Assembly: GCA_948823415.1 (NCBI GenBank)
Contig: CAQKRU010000004.1
Location: forward strand, 1 to 64,000
Source: an uncultured Eubacteriales bacterium
Lineage (GTDB): Bacteria > Bacillota > Clostridia > Oscillospirales > Acutalibacteraceae
DNA: 64,000 bases
Direction of reading: 5' to 3'
Shown here: in pieces, positions 26,279-35,760 of the stretch
Numbering within the stretch: position 1 is the first letter of the stretch
Layout of the letters: each line of letters starts with the position of its first letter
Position numbers and translations under genes: made by a program
The notes under the pieces: generated by a model
Databases searched by the model: none
The model's input: only the letters and a program-made list of their open reading frames with translations
Told to the model about the DNA's origin: nothing

Positions 26279-27748
26279 ATGAAGCTTAGGCGTTTGGTCG
26301 AAAAAATAGATTTTTCGCTGATTTGCGGCGATTTGGACTTGGAAATAAGCGATATTTTTTATGATTCTAGAAAATGTATCAAAAATTCGGTGTTTGTCTG
26401 CTTGAAAGGCTGCAACGAGGACGGGCACGGTTTTATTGATTCTGCGATTGCTAACGGTGCGATGGCGATTGTTATCTCTGATGATGTCTCGATTGACAGC
26501 GAAATTACGGTTATTAAAGTTCGGGACACTCGCGAGGCGCTGGCTTTTATGTCGGCAGAGTTTTTTGAGAATCCTGCGTCACAGCTAAAAACAGTCGCAA
26601 TAACCGGCACAAAGGGAAAAACGACGGTTTCTTGCATGATTCGTACTGTTTTGCAGAAAGCTGGCATAAAGACCGGAGTAATCGGAACTCTGGGTGTTAT
26701 AATCGACGAGAATGTGACTAAAACGGTTAATACGACGCCGGAGTCCTATGAGATTCAGCGGTTTTTGCGTAAGATGGTGGATAGCGGATGCAAATGCGCT
26801 GTTATGGAGGCCTCTTCGTTGGGATTAAAGTGGCATCGGATGGATGGTTTTGTGTTTGACTATGGCGTGTTTACTAACTTTTCTATGGATCACATTGGAG
26901 GCAACGAGCACGAGAGCATGGGGGAGTACCTGGCCTGCAAGAGCTTGCTGTTTCAGAAGTGTCGGCTGGGCCTTGTGAACATTGATGACAAGAATTATCG
27001 AGAGGTCTTGAATGGCCATACTTGCCGGGTGGAGACTTATGGCTTTTCTCGCGATGCCGATATTGTCGCTTTTAACGAGAAGTTGATATCGCAGAATGGC
27101 TATGTGGGGATTCATTTCGAGACCGCGGGCAAGGAAAATCTTAGTGTGGACGTGGATATTCCTGGGAAATTTAGCATATATAACGCGCTGGCCGCTATTT
27201 CGGTCTGCCGGCATTTTGATGTTCCGAAAGATGCGATAACAAGTGGCCTGAACGAAGTTAAGGTAAAGGGCAGGATAGAGTCTGTGCCGGTTCCGGGCAA
27301 CTTTACCCTGCTGATCGACTACGCGCACAACGCCCTTAGCATGGAGAACATCTTGACGACGCTTCGGGAGTACCGCCCAAACCGTTTGATAACCTTGTTT
27401 GGCGCGGGGGGGGATCGTCCTAAGGTTAGACGCTACGAGATGGGCGAGGTTTCGGGAAAGCTTTCGGATTTATCTGTTGTGACGGCCGACAATTCGCGCA
27501 ATGAGGACGTTATGGATATAATTTCGGACATTGAGGTCGGCCTCAAAAAGACACGCGGCAAGTTTATTGTGATCCCCGACAGGAGAGAGGCCATTAAATA
27601 TTGCCTTTCTATAGCCAAGGACAACGATATAATTGTGCTTGCGGGCAAGGGCCATGAGGATTATCAGGAAATAAACGGCCAAAAAATCCATTTTGACGAG
27701 CGCGAAGTCGTTGCGGATATTTTGAAGGAGCGAAGTGAGGTTCGGTAG
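26279..27748 (+). CDS. murE: UDP-N-acetylmuramoyl-tripeptide synthetase (meso-DAP-adding, probable)
   Basis: Adds the third amino acid to the peptidoglycan precursor. The Mur ligase P-loop is AITGTKGKTTVSCM (about residues 107-120). The central domain has NTTPES, and the C-terminal domain holds DYAHNALSMEN and the amino-acid-recognition motif DNSRNED. DAP-specific MurE usually has DNPR; here proline is serine but the arginine that contacts DAP is kept, so meso-DAP is the likely substrate. The length of 489 aa is standard. It starts 92 nt after the tRNA terminator; I see no strong promoter there. murF follows at once. Confidence 0.95.
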   Translation: MKLRRLVEKIDFSLICGDLDLEISDIFYDSRKCIKNSVFVCLKGCNEDGHGFIDSAIANGAMAIVISDDVSIDSEITVIKVRDTREALAFMSAEFFENPASQLKTVAITGTKGKTTVSCMIRTVLQKAGIKTGVIGTLGVIIDENVTKTVNTTPESYEIQRFLRKMVDSGCKCAVMEASSLGLKWHRMDGFVFDYGVFTNFSMDHIGGNEHESMGEYLACKSLLFQKCRLGLVNIDDKNYREVLNGHTCRVETYGFSRDADIVAFNEKLISQNGYVGIHFETAGKENLSVDVDIPGKFSIYNALAAISVCRHFDVPKDAITSGLNEVKVKGRIESVPVPGNFTLLIDYAHNALSMENILTTLREYRPNRLITLFGAGGDRPKVRRYEMGEVSGKLSDLSVVTADNSRNEDVMDIISDIEVGLKKTRGKFIVIPDRREAIKYCLSIAKDNDIIVLAGKGHEDYQEINGQKIHFDEREVVADILKERSEVR

Positions 27749-27752
27749 ACAG

Positions 27753-29147
27753 ATGGAGAAATTGAGCATAAACGAGGTTTTGACGGCGGTTGACGGGGCG
27801 TTGATTTGTGGATCTGCCGAAATGGCGGTGGCTTCGGTTAGTACAAATAGCAAAGAAATAAGAAATGGTGCGCTATTTGTGCCAATAAAGGGTGAGAAAT
27901 TCGATGGACACGCCTTTATAGGGGAGGCCTTTGCGGCAGGAGCGGTTTCTACGCTGACTTCGGAGCAAAATGCCGGCGCTGTGGCGCTAAGCGACAAAAA
28001 CAAGGTACATATAAAAGTTGCGGACACAAAAGTGGCGCTGCAGCGGCTGGCGGCGTACTATCGGCAAAAGTTTGATATCCCGGTTGTTGGGATAACGGGG
28101 AGCGTGGGCAAGACCTCGACCAAAGAGATGATTGCAAGCGTTTTGGCGGCCAGGTTTAACGTGCACAAGACGACCGGCAATTTGAATGGCCAAATCGGCT
28201 TGCCTTTGACTATATTTGGGCTGGAGCGATTGCATGACGTTGCGGTTGTGGAGATGGGGATTAGCGAATTTGGAGAAATGGAGAGGCTTTTGGCAATTGC
28301 AAATCCGACGTGCGCCGTCATAACTAACATTGGTGTCACGCATATTGAAAATCTGCATAGTAAAGAGAATATATTCAACGAGAAGTTCAAAATCGCCGGC
28401 AGCTTGGGCAAAGATGGCTGTTTGTTTGTTAATGGAGACGATGAAATCCTTCGTAATGTGCCAAAGAGCCGCGATTTTCGGGTGGTTACGTTTGGCTTAA
28501 AAAATAATTGCGATTTTACCGCGAGGGATATTGCCTTTGAGGATGGGAAGACGACTTTTGAGGCCGTGCATAATGGGAAGAGTCAACGCTTCGAAATCCC
28601 GACGATTGGGGAGCACAACGTTTGTAATGCGCTGGTTGCCATTGCTATCGGGCATTTTATGGGCATGAGTGAGGCGCAGATACAGGAGGGGCTTTTGCAG
28701 TTTAAAAATCTTGAAATGCGGCAAAACGTGTACCATTTGCGGGGCGTTACCTTGATTGACGACAGCTATAATGCGAATCCTGACTCAATGAAAAGTGCGC
28801 TTGCGGTTCTTGCGCAGATTGGCCGGGGAAAGCGAAAAATTGCGATTTTGGCAGATATGTTGGAGCTTGGCGACATGGCAGGGGAGCTTCACTTCGACGT
28901 GGGGGCTTTTGCGGCGAGTGCAGATGTCGATGTGCTAATAGCTGTGGGAAGTTTAGCCAAATCTATTGCGAAGGGTGCCGATTCTGCAAAAAAAAATGTA
29001 GCTACTTACTCGTTTTTATCGAACGATGAAGCGTTTGCATGCTTAAAAGGCTTGATTCAGCCTGAAGATTGCATTTTGGTGAAGGGCTCGCGCGGAATGC
29101 ACATGGAGGAAATCGCCAGAGCGGTAATTTCTCTATATGAAAAATAG
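27753..29147 (+). CDS. murF: UDP-N-acetylmuramoyl-tripeptide--D-alanyl-D-alanine ligase
   Basis: Adds D-Ala-D-Ala to complete the UDP-MurNAc-pentapeptide. The P-loop is GITGSVGKTSTKEM, followed by TTGNLNGQIGLPLT, VVEMGISEFGEM and the C-terminal IDDSYNANPDSM and LADMLELGD motifs, all typical of MurF. The length is about 465 aa. I chose ATG 27753, 4 nt after the murE stop. GTG 27735, which has AAGGAG 4 nt upstream and overlaps murE by 14 nt, is the alternative. The pair murE-murF works in the same pathway as alr (33.4 kb) and glmM (10 kb). Confidence 0.95.
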   Translation: MEKLSINEVLTAVDGALICGSAEMAVASVSTNSKEIRNGALFVPIKGEKFDGHAFIGEAFAAGAVSTLTSEQNAGAVALSDKNKVHIKVADTKVALQRLAAYYRQKFDIPVVGITGSVGKTSTKEMIASVLAARFNVHKTTGNLNGQIGLPLTIFGLERLHDVAVVEMGISEFGEMERLLAIANPTCAVITNIGVTHIENLHSKENIFNEKFKIAGSLGKDGCLFVNGDDEILRNVPKSRDFRVVTFGLKNNCDFTARDIAFEDGKTTFEAVHNGKSQRFEIPTIGEHNVCNALVAIAIGHFMGMSEAQIQEGLLQFKNLEMRQNVYHLRGVTLIDDSYNANPDSMKSALAVLAQIGRGKRKIAILADMLELGDMAGELHFDVGAFAASADVDVLIAVGSLAKSIAKGADSAKKNVATYSFLSNDEAFACLKGLIQPEDCILVKGSRGMHMEEIARAVISLYEK

Positions 29148-29207
29148 CAAGCGCGGCCGGTGGGACGATGATTAGGATTAAAAAAGCGATGGTTAAGGGG
29201 TTTTACG

Positions 29208-30605
29208 ATGTGGATTAATAATTTTTTGGATTTATTTGGAAATTTTTTGTATGCGTATATTTTGATCCCGCTTTTGATTTTTGCTGGGGTTTACTTCACT
29301 TTTAGGACGAGATTTGTGCAGTTTCGGCTGTTGAAAGACGCGTTTAAAGCTTTGACTGAAAAGGCCGACAGGGGTAAGGTTTCGTCGTTTAAGTCGCTGA
29401 TGATCTCGACTGCATCTAAGATTGGAGTGGGTCACATTGCGGGCATCGCCTCTGCTATTATAATTGGCGGCCCGGGTTCGGTTTTTTGGATGTGGATTAT
29501 GGCGATTTTGGGCAGTGCTTCGGCGTTTATAGAGAGCACGCTGGCGCAAATTTACAAGGTTAAAGACGAAAACGGCGGTTTTAGGGGCGGCCCGGCTTAT
29601 TATATGCAGAAAGTTTTTAATAAAAAGTGGCTTGGAGTGCTGTTTTCGTGCCTTTTGATTGCGGGATACGCCTACGGATTTAACGCTTTGCAGTCGTTTC
29701 AGCTGTCTTCGGCCTTGACGCCTTACATCAAAGACTATAATAGTGGCATTTACCCGATGGTTGTTGGATTTATTTTGGCTGTGGTTACAGCTTTGGCTAT
29801 TTGGGGCGGCACGCACCGCGTTGGATTTATCTCTGCCTACGTCGTGCCGGTGATGTCGCTTGCTTACATCTCTTTGAGCGTGTATATCGGCGTCAAAAAT
29901 TTTGACAAAATCCCCGAGATGTTCTCTACGATTTTTAAAGAAGCTTTCAATTTTAAAGCGATATTCGGGGCGATGTTTTACAAGAGCGCGCTTATGATGG
30001 GCACAAAAAGGGGACTGTTTTCTAACGAAGCGGGCATGGGCAGCTCTCCGAATGCAGCGGCCACCGCAGATGTTTTGCATCCGGTAAACCAAGGTTTGGC
30101 GCAGATTTTATCTGTTTTTATAGATACATTGCTAATCTGTTCGGCGACTTCGTTTATCGTGTTGCTTTCGGGGGTCGATTTTTGCTGCGGACTCGAGGAT
30201 ATTCCGCTTGTGCAAGAGGCTGTGAAAAATCAGGTAGGCCCATTTGGCGTGTATTTGATAGCGTTTTCGATATTTGCCTTCGCGTTTACATCGATAATCG
30301 GCAACTACAGCTACGCGGAAACCAACGTGTTATTCATAAAAAACAGCAAGCTTTTGCTGAACATATTTAGAGTAACGTGCGTTATAACTGTGTTTTTGGG
30401 CGCGCAGGCCGATGCAAAGACGGTCTGGAACATCTCGGACTTGCTGATGGGCTTAATGGCGGTGGTCAACATAGTGGTGATATTGCTGATCGGGAACATC
30501 GCGATAAAAGCGCTAAAGGACTACTTGGCGCAAAAAAAGAAAGGCCAAACACCAGTATTTGTAGCCAAAAATGCAAGCATTGAAAATACTGACGTCTGGA
30601 GCTGA
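29208..30605 (+). CDS. Amino acid carrier protein, alanine/glycine:cation symporter (AGCS) family
   Basis: A secondary transporter of about 11 membrane spans that takes up alanine or glycine with Na+ or H+. Family motifs are FTFRTRFVQFRLL near the N-terminus, MWIMAILGSASAFIESTLAQIYK, FRGGPAYYM, and SNEAGMGSSPNAAATA. The conserved segment normally reading G.GNI.G is GVGHIAG here, with histidine in place of asparagine. At 465 aa it has the usual length. AAGGGG precedes the ATG. It follows murEF by 60 nt; supply of alanine for peptidoglycan is a possible link but not shown. Confidence 0.9.
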   Translation: MWINNFLDLFGNFLYAYILIPLLIFAGVYFTFRTRFVQFRLLKDAFKALTEKADRGKVSSFKSLMISTASKIGVGHIAGIASAIIIGGPGSVFWMWIMAILGSASAFIESTLAQIYKVKDENGGFRGGPAYYMQKVFNKKWLGVLFSCLLIAGYAYGFNALQSFQLSSALTPYIKDYNSGIYPMVVGFILAVVTALAIWGGTHRVGFISAYVVPVMSLAYISLSVYIGVKNFDKIPEMFSTIFKEAFNFKAIFGAMFYKSALMMGTKRGLFSNEAGMGSSPNAAATADVLHPVNQGLAQILSVFIDTLLICSATSFIVLLSGVDFCCGLEDIPLVQEAVKNQVGPFGVYLIAFSIFAFAFTSIIGNYSYAETNVLFIKNSKLLLNIFRVTCVITVFLGAQADAKTVWNISDLLMGLMAVVNIVVILLIGNIAIKALKDYLAQKKKGQTPVFVAKNASIENTDVWS

Positions 30606-30617
30606 CGGCTTGAGCAG

Positions 30618-31886
30618 CTAATCGGGCTTTTTAATGTTGCGCCAGTAGGCCGAAAAAGCTTGCTCAGTTTTGTTTTCGTCCGGAATATAGTAGCGTTTGC
30701 CGGTCAACTCGTTGGGCAGATACTGCTGCGCTACCCAATGATTCTCGAACTCGTGCGGGTAAAGGTAAAATTGCCCCTTGTTTTTAACGTCTGCACCGTC
30801 ATAGTGCTTGTTTTGCAGGTGCCGAGGAAATGGAAAAACCTTGCCCGATGCGATATCGGCGGTAGCTTCGTTTATGGCATTGTACGCTGCGTTCGACTTT
30901 GGCGCCAAACAAACCAAAATAACCGCGTCTGCAAGTGGAATTCTGGCTTCGGGCAGGCCAACTTGCATGGCAATATCGACGCAGGACTTTACAATGGGCA
31001 TAATTTGCGGGTAGGCGAGGCCGACATCTTCGCACGCGCAGACCATTAGACGTCGACAGGCAGAGATTAAATCGCCGCTGGCCAGAAGCCGCGCAAGATA
31101 ATATACGGCAGCGTCAGGGTCGGAGCCACGCATGGACTTTTGAAAAGCAGATAAAGTATCATAATGCTCGTCACCAGCGGAATCATACCGGATATTTCCC
31201 GAAAAATTAAGTTGGGATGCGGTTTCCATAGAAATGGTTTTAACATTATTTTCTGAATGTGAAGATAAATTGCAAAGCTCCAAAAAGTTTATCGCCCGCC
31301 GCACGTCGCCGGCTGCGAGCGTCGCAATATAAGCCAAAACCTCATCTGCAATGGAGACGGTAATACCCTCCGACTTCTCAATAAAGCCAACCACGCGGAC
31401 GAGCGCTTTTTTTATTTCTTCGACGCCGACAAGCTTGAACTCAAAGATGGTGGAGCGGCTTAAAATGGCGTTGTATATGTAAAAAGAGGGGTTCTCGGTC
31501 GTCGAGGCAATAAGCGTTATTTTGCCGTTTTCGATGAACTCCAAAATGGTCTGCTGTTGCTTTTTGCTAAAATATTGAATCTCATCCAAGTACAGCAGAA
31601 TGCCGTTTGGCGCGGTAAAGGTATCAATCTGTGCGATGATATCTTTAATGTCCGCGGTCGAGGCCGTTGTGGCGTTCAGTTTGAACAGCTTTTTGTTTGA
31701 GCTGCTGGCCAGAATTTTGGCGAGAGTCGTCTTGCCAACGCCGGAGGGGCCGTAAAAAATCATGTTTGGCAGAGTGCCAGAGTCGATGATATTGCGCAGC
31801 AGCTTGCCTTTGCCAATAAGGTGAGCTTGGCCAACCATATCGTCGATGGAAGCCGGGCGCAAAATGTCCGAAAGAGGAGCCGACAT
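30618..31886 (-). CDS. rarA: Replication-associated recombination protein A (RarA/MgsA)
   Basis: A AAA+ ATPase related to clamp loaders that acts at stalled replication forks. Walker A is GPSGVGKTTLAK, Walker B is YLDEIQYF, sensor 1 is ASTTENPSF, and the family-specific tetramerisation domain contains SMRGSDPDAAVYYLARLL and RRLMVCACEDVGLA. The length of 422 aa is typical. AGGAAGGA lies upstream of the ATG. It reads in the same direction as glyA 54 nt upstream and meets the AGCS gene end-to-end with a 12-nt gap. Confidence 0.95.
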   Translation of the reverse strand: MSAPLSDILRPASIDDMVGQAHLIGKGKLLRNIIDSGTLPNMIFYGPSGVGKTTLAKILASSSNKKLFKLNATTASTADIKDIIAQIDTFTAPNGILLYLDEIQYFSKKQQQTILEFIENGKITLIASTTENPSFYIYNAILSRSTIFEFKLVGVEEIKKALVRVVGFIEKSEGITVSIADEVLAYIATLAAGDVRRAINFLELCNLSSHSENNVKTISMETASQLNFSGNIRYDSAGDEHYDTLSAFQKSMRGSDPDAAVYYLARLLASGDLISACRRLMVCACEDVGLAYPQIMPIVKSCVDIAMQVGLPEARIPLADAVILVCLAPKSNAAYNAINEATADIASGKVFPFPRHLQNKHYDGADVKNKGQFYLYPHEFENHWVAQQYLPNELTGKRYYIPDENKTEQAFSAYWRNIKKPD

Positions 31887-31940
31887 ACAAAATTCCTTCC
31901 TAATTTTTTATAAAGTGACAAACCCGATCAGAGCTGAATT

Positions 31941-33191
31941 TTAGCTGTATATGGGGTGTTTTTTGCAAATTTCTGCTACCGAATTTTTGATAAAATCGCG
32001 ATTATTCTCAAAGTCATTAACAGCCAAAGCGATGAACTTAGCAATCTGCGCCATTTCGACAATGCCAAGGCCTCGGGTTGTGACGGCAGCCGTGCCAACG
32101 CGGATTCCGCTTGTGATGAACGGGCTTAATTTTTCGTTCGGAATGGTGTTTTTATTGACGGTAATGCGCACCTCGTCGAGCCTTTTTTCGAGCTCTTTGC
32201 CCGTTACGCCGGTGTCGTGCAAGTCTACAAGTAGCAAGTGATTATCCGTCCCGCCCGAGACCAGCTTCAGGCCGTTATTTATCAGCTCATGCGCGAGAGC
32301 ACTACAGTTTTCGACGACTTTTTTGTTATAATCCTTAAATTCGGGCTTTAGAGCCTCGCCAAAACAGACGGCTTTGGCCGCGATTATGTGCATCAGAGGG
32401 CCGCCCTGAGTGCCCGGGAAGATGGCCTTGTCAATGGTCGCTGCGTACTTCTCTTTGCAAAGAATCATGCCACCGCGGGGCCCGCGCAGAGTTTTATGTG
32501 TGGTGGTGGTGACAAAATCGGCAAAGGGAACAGGATTAGGGTGTAGCCCAGTAGCGACAAGCCCGGCAATATGCGCCATGTCGACCATCAAGTAGGCGTT
32601 TACGGAGTCTGCAATTTGTCGAAATTTTTCAAAGTCGATCGTTCGAGGGTAAGCACTGGCGCCACATACAATCAATTTTGGTTTAACCTGCGCAGCCTTT
32701 TCGGCAACCTTGTCGTAGTCGATGTGGTGAGTAACTGGATCCACGCCGTATTCAACGAAATTAAAATATTTGCCCGAGATATTCGCCGGAGAACCGTGTG
32801 TCAGGTGGCCACCTTCGGAAAGCGTCATGCCCATAACGGTGTCACCCGGGCTCAAAATAGAGTAATAGACCGCGGTGTTAGCCTGCGCGCCAGAATGCGG
32901 CTGAACGTTGGCGTGCTCGGCACCAAAAAGCTTTTTGGCACGGTCGCGGGCAATATCCTCAACAACGTCGACGTATTCGCAGCCGCCGTAGTACCTCTTG
33001 CTGGGGTAGCCCTCGGCGTACTTGTTGGTAAGAATGCTTCCCATCGCGGCCATAACGGCGGGAGAGACAATGTTCTCCGATGCGATGAGCTCTAGATTTT
33101 GCTGTTGACGAAATAGTTCATCGCGAGTAGCGGCGCCAATTTGCGGGTCGTAGTTGCTTAAAAAATCCAGATTATTTTCGACATAATTCAT
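31941..33191 (-). CDS. glyA: Serine hydroxymethyltransferase
   Basis: Interconverts serine and glycine while charging tetrahydrofolate with a one-carbon unit. The PLP lysine lies in [15 protein letters not shown]. The N-terminal [18 protein letters not shown] and the [20 protein letters not shown] stretches are hallmark motifs. The length of 416 aa is standard. A TTGATA/TATAAT promoter lies upstream and a TTGGAG site about 10 nt precedes the ATG. No glycine riboswitch is visible in the leader. Confidence 0.97.
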   Translation of the reverse strand: MNYVENNLDFLSNYDPQIGAATRDELFRQQQNLELIASENIVSPAVMAAMGSILTNKYAEGYPSKRYYGGCEYVDVVEDIARDRAKKLFGAEHANVQPHSGAQANTAVYYSILSPGDTVMGMTLSEGGHLTHGSPANISGKYFNFVEYGVDPVTHHIDYDKVAEKAAQVKPKLIVCGASAYPRTIDFEKFRQIADSVNAYLMVDMAHIAGLVATGLHPNPVPFADFVTTTTHKTLRGPRGGMILCKEKYAATIDKAIFPGTQGGPLMHIIAAKAVCFGEALKPEFKDYNKKVVENCSALAHELINNGLKLVSGGTDNHLLLVDLHDTGVTGKELEKRLDEVRITVNKNTIPNEKLSPFITSGIRVGTAAVTTRGLGIVEMAQIAKFIALAVNDFENNRDFIKNSVAEICKKHPIYS

Positions 33192-33233
33192 AAATTAACA
33201 GCTCCAATTCAAAAAATAGGCGAGATTAAGAGT

Positions 33234-33262
33234 ATTATAAAACATTTAATTTTCGATATCAA
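33234..33262 (-). promoter_or_regulatory. Promoter of glyA-rarA
   Basis: TTGATA (33257-33262), a 17-nt spacer and TATAAT (33234-33239). It is divergent from the alr promoter. Confidence 0.75.
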
Positions 33263-33323
33263 CAAAATAAATTTCTAAAATGGCAAGGGGGCGCTTTTTG
33301 TGGACGTGGCAAAAACAAAAATT

Positions 33324-33351
33324 TTGAATATACTGGATTTTAGATTATAAT
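33324..33351 (+). promoter_or_regulatory. Promoter of alr
   Basis: TTGAAT (33324-33329), a 16-nt spacer and TATAAT (33346-33351), about 32 nt before the alr start. Confidence 0.6.
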
Positions 33352-33383
33352 AAATGTAGTAAAATTAGGAGGAATGCTGTTTT

Positions 33384-34586
33384 ATGGACCATTTTTTGAA
33401 GAGAACGTGGGCGCAGATAGACTTGGACACGATAAAGCACAATTACTTGCAGATACGAAGCAATATCTCGAAGAAATCCATGCTAATGTGCGTGATAAAG
33501 GCCGATGCGTACGGGCACGGGGCGGTTGCGTTGGCTACGGAGTACGAAAGGCTGGGCGCGGACTGGTTTGCTGTTTCGAACTTAGAGGAAGCATTTCAGC
33601 TGCGAAACGGCGGGATAAAAAAGCCGATTCTGATTTTGGGCTACACACCGGCGAATATGGCGTACGAGCTTTCGCGGTTGAACATCTCGCAGGCCGTCTT
33701 TTCAGAAGATTACGCAAAGGAACTCTCTAAGAATGCGATAAAGTCGGGCGTTAAGGTTAAGGTACACTTAAAAATCGACACCGGAATGAGCCGCATCGGG
33801 TTTGTTTTTAACGGTAAGGCAAAAAATTTGGGCATAATTAAAGAGCTGCAAAGAGTTTGTAAACTTAAGAACCTTGTTACAGAGGGAATTTTTACACATT
33901 TTGCGGTTGCAGACGAAGACGGGGAGTCTATTGACGCAACGAATCGGCAATTTACGGCGTTTAAGGACGTCTGCAAGGCGCTAAAAGAGAGTGGCATTGA
34001 CATCAAAATTAGACATTGCAGCAATAGCGGCGGAATTTTGAATTATCCGCAGGCAACCCTAGACATGGTGAGGGCTGGCATAATTTTGTATGGTCTGTTT
34101 CCCTCAACTTACGTGCAAAATAAGCTGGATCTGCGCCCGGCAATGAGCTTGAAGACAGTTATCTCTCAGGTTAAAACTGTGCCAAAGGGCACTGCTGTGA
34201 GCTATGGTGGAACTTTTGTGACGAAAAAAAAGACGAAAATCGCTACTGTGCCGATAGGTTACGCCGACGGATACTTGCGGATTTTGTCTGGAAAGGCGAG
34301 CATGCTGGTTAATGGCAAAAAGGCTCCCGTCATAGGGCGCATCTGCATGGATCAGACCATGCTGGACGTTACGGACATCGAAGATGTGACGGAGAACACA
34401 GTAGTCACGGTTTTTGGCGAAGACAACGGCGCGGAAATTCGCGTGGAGGAGCTCTCTGGCCTTGCTAAGACAATTAATTATGAGATTTTGTGCCTGATAA
34501 GCAAGCGGATTCCGAGGATTTATATAAAAAATGGCGAAAGAATCGGGCAGCTGAATTATTTGTGCCCAAAAGATATCTTTGAATAA
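33384..34586 (+). CDS. alr: Alanine racemase
   Basis: A PLP enzyme that makes D-alanine for peptidoglycan. The PLP lysine is in VIKADAYGHGAVA (Lys39). The catalytic tyrosine is in AVSYGGTFVT. The IDTGMSRIGF and GRICMDQTMLDVT motifs are also present. The length of 400 aa is slightly above the typical 370-390. AGGAGG lies about 11 nt before the ATG. It provides substrate for the D-Ala-D-Ala ligase step before MurF. Confidence 0.96.
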   Translation: MDHFLKRTWAQIDLDTIKHNYLQIRSNISKKSMLMCVIKADAYGHGAVALATEYERLGADWFAVSNLEEAFQLRNGGIKKPILILGYTPANMAYELSRLNISQAVFSEDYAKELSKNAIKSGVKVKVHLKIDTGMSRIGFVFNGKAKNLGIIKELQRVCKLKNLVTEGIFTHFAVADEDGESIDATNRQFTAFKDVCKALKESGIDIKIRHCSNSGGILNYPQATLDMVRAGIILYGLFPSTYVQNKLDLRPAMSLKTVISQVKTVPKGTAVSYGGTFVTKKKTKIATVPIGYADGYLRILSGKASMLVNGKKAPVIGRICMDQTMLDVTDIEDVTENTVVTVFGEDNGAEIRVEELSGLAKTINYEILCLISKRIPRIYIKNGERIGQLNYLCPKDIFE

Positions 34587-34683
34587 AATGAAAATTTGAG
34601 CTTTTATAGAGGCAATGAACTGGGAAGAGGCGGGATTTTTCGCAAACACAGGGGTTGTTAAATTAGATTGAAGAAGGAATATT

Positions 34684-35229
34684 ATGAGAAAGGTTTTCGC
34701 GGCGATTTTGTCGCTTTTGATAATGTTTTGCACAGCGGAAAAGTCAGTCTCCATCGAGGTTTGTGCGACTGACGAGAATATAATAAAAGTAATATGCAAG
34801 GAATTTTTGGAAAACGCGCAAAAAATGGGCCAAGTTTGCGACGGAATAAGAGAAATTCGGTGTGGTTTGAGCTTTTTTGCCTCGACTTGGTACGCAGCAA
34901 AAGGTTTATTTAAAGAGAAGGACAAAGCGGCGGGCTTTACGCGGGCTTACAAAAAGCTTGAAGACGATGTTGAAAAGTCCGAAAAAATGGACGAAAAGCT
35001 ACGCGGGATTAGCTACGTTTTGAGCTTTTTTGCATCCTTGGGGCTGGCTGTCAAGAGCTTGTGCGACAGTTTAAGCTCGAAGTTTTCTAAAAGTATCGAG
35101 ACAAAAATGGTCGAAAACACCGAAAAAGAGCCATCCGTAGAAAAGCTAAAAGCTGACCCTAAAGTTAATGAAGTCGAGCCAATTCAAAACGCTAAAAGCG
35201 GCCAGAATAAAGTTGATTCTAAAATTTAG
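34684..35229 (+). CDS. Small secreted or membrane-anchored protein with an internal duplication, unknown function
   Basis: 181 aa, not recognised. The N-terminus MRKVFAAILSLLIMFCTAEK looks like a signal peptide; CTAEK after the hydrophobic core could be a lipobox variant but is not canonical. The body contains two related segments of about 40 residues: one around IREIRCGLSFFASTWYAAKGL (near 59-79), the other around LRGISYVLSFFASLGLAVKSL (near 104-124). They share LSFFAS....A.K.L and a preceding charged helix. The C-terminus is a Lys/Glu/Asn-rich tail. AAGAAGGA lies upstream of the ATG. It lies 97 nt after alr and could be read through from it; no clear promoter of its own was seen. Confidence 0.65.
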   Translation: MRKVFAAILSLLIMFCTAEKSVSIEVCATDENIIKVICKEFLENAQKMGQVCDGIREIRCGLSFFASTWYAAKGLFKEKDKAAGFTRAYKKLEDDVEKSEKMDEKLRGISYVLSFFASLGLAVKSLCDSLSSKFSKSIETKMVENTEKEPSVEKLKADPKVNEVEPIQNAKSGQNKVDSKI

Positions 35230-35231
35230 GC

Positions 35232-35263
35232 AAAAAAATCCCCAGCTACCTTGAGGATAGTTG
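35232..35263 (-). terminator. Possible terminator after nifU
   Basis: Read on the minus strand, CAACTATCC and GGTAGCTG form an imperfect stem with loop TCAA, followed by GGGA and seven T. The stem has one mismatch and one bulge, so confidence is low. Confidence 0.4.
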
Positions 35264-35283
35264 AGAATTTACGTTTAATTTTG

Positions 35284-35730
35284 CTATTTTGCGCAGTTAC
35301 AGCTGCCGTGCTCATGGTCGCAACAGGGGATATCCCCGACAATTGGCGCTGGATCGATACCCTTGCGCATATAATAGTCTGAAATAGCAGACTTTATCGC
35401 TTGTTCCGCCAAAACCGAGCAATGCACCTTTACCGGCGGCAAGCCATCGAGAGCATCCATCACGGCCTTGTTTGTTAGTTCTAGCGCCTCTTTGATCGTT
35501 TTGCCTTTTATAAGCTCAGTAGCCATCGAGCTCGTGGCAATAGCGGCGCCGCACCCGAAAGTCTTGAACTTAACATCGGTTATGACGTCATTTTCGACCT
35601 TGATATACATTTTCATTATGTCGCCGCATTTAGGATTGCCGACCTCACCGACTCCATCGGCATCCGGAAGCTCACCAACATTTCGCGGATTTGCAAAATG
35701 GTCCATCACTTTATCGCTGTAGCCCATCAT
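35284..35730 (-). CDS. nifU: Fe-S cluster assembly scaffold protein NifU/IscU
   Basis: The scaffold on which nascent Fe-S clusters form. The three ligand cysteines are in NPKCGD (near residue 35), KTFGCGAAIA (near 59) and VKVHCSVLAE (near 104). The length of about 148 aa matches a single U domain plus a Cys/His-rich C-terminal tail (CCDHEHGSCNCAK). That tail is not part of the catalytic core and may bind metal. I chose ATG 35730 because AGAGGTGATT precedes it; the earlier GTG lies within that site. nifS lies 30 nt upstream in the same direction. Confidence 0.93.
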   Translation of the reverse strand: MMGYSDKVMDHFANPRNVGELPDADGVGEVGNPKCGDIMKMYIKVENDVITDVKFKTFGCGAAIATSSMATELIKGKTIKEALELTNKAVMDALDGLPPVKVHCSVLAEQAIKSAISDYYMRKGIDPAPIVGDIPCCDHEHGSCNCAK

Positions 35731-35760
35731 AATCACCTCTTTTATATTTAATACTCGAAT

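Noticed and set aside
29148..29207. A glycine or other amino-acid riboswitch before the AGCS carrier, and also before glyA
   Set aside because: The gap before AGCS is only 60 nt, and neither leader shows the paired glycine-aptamer motifs.
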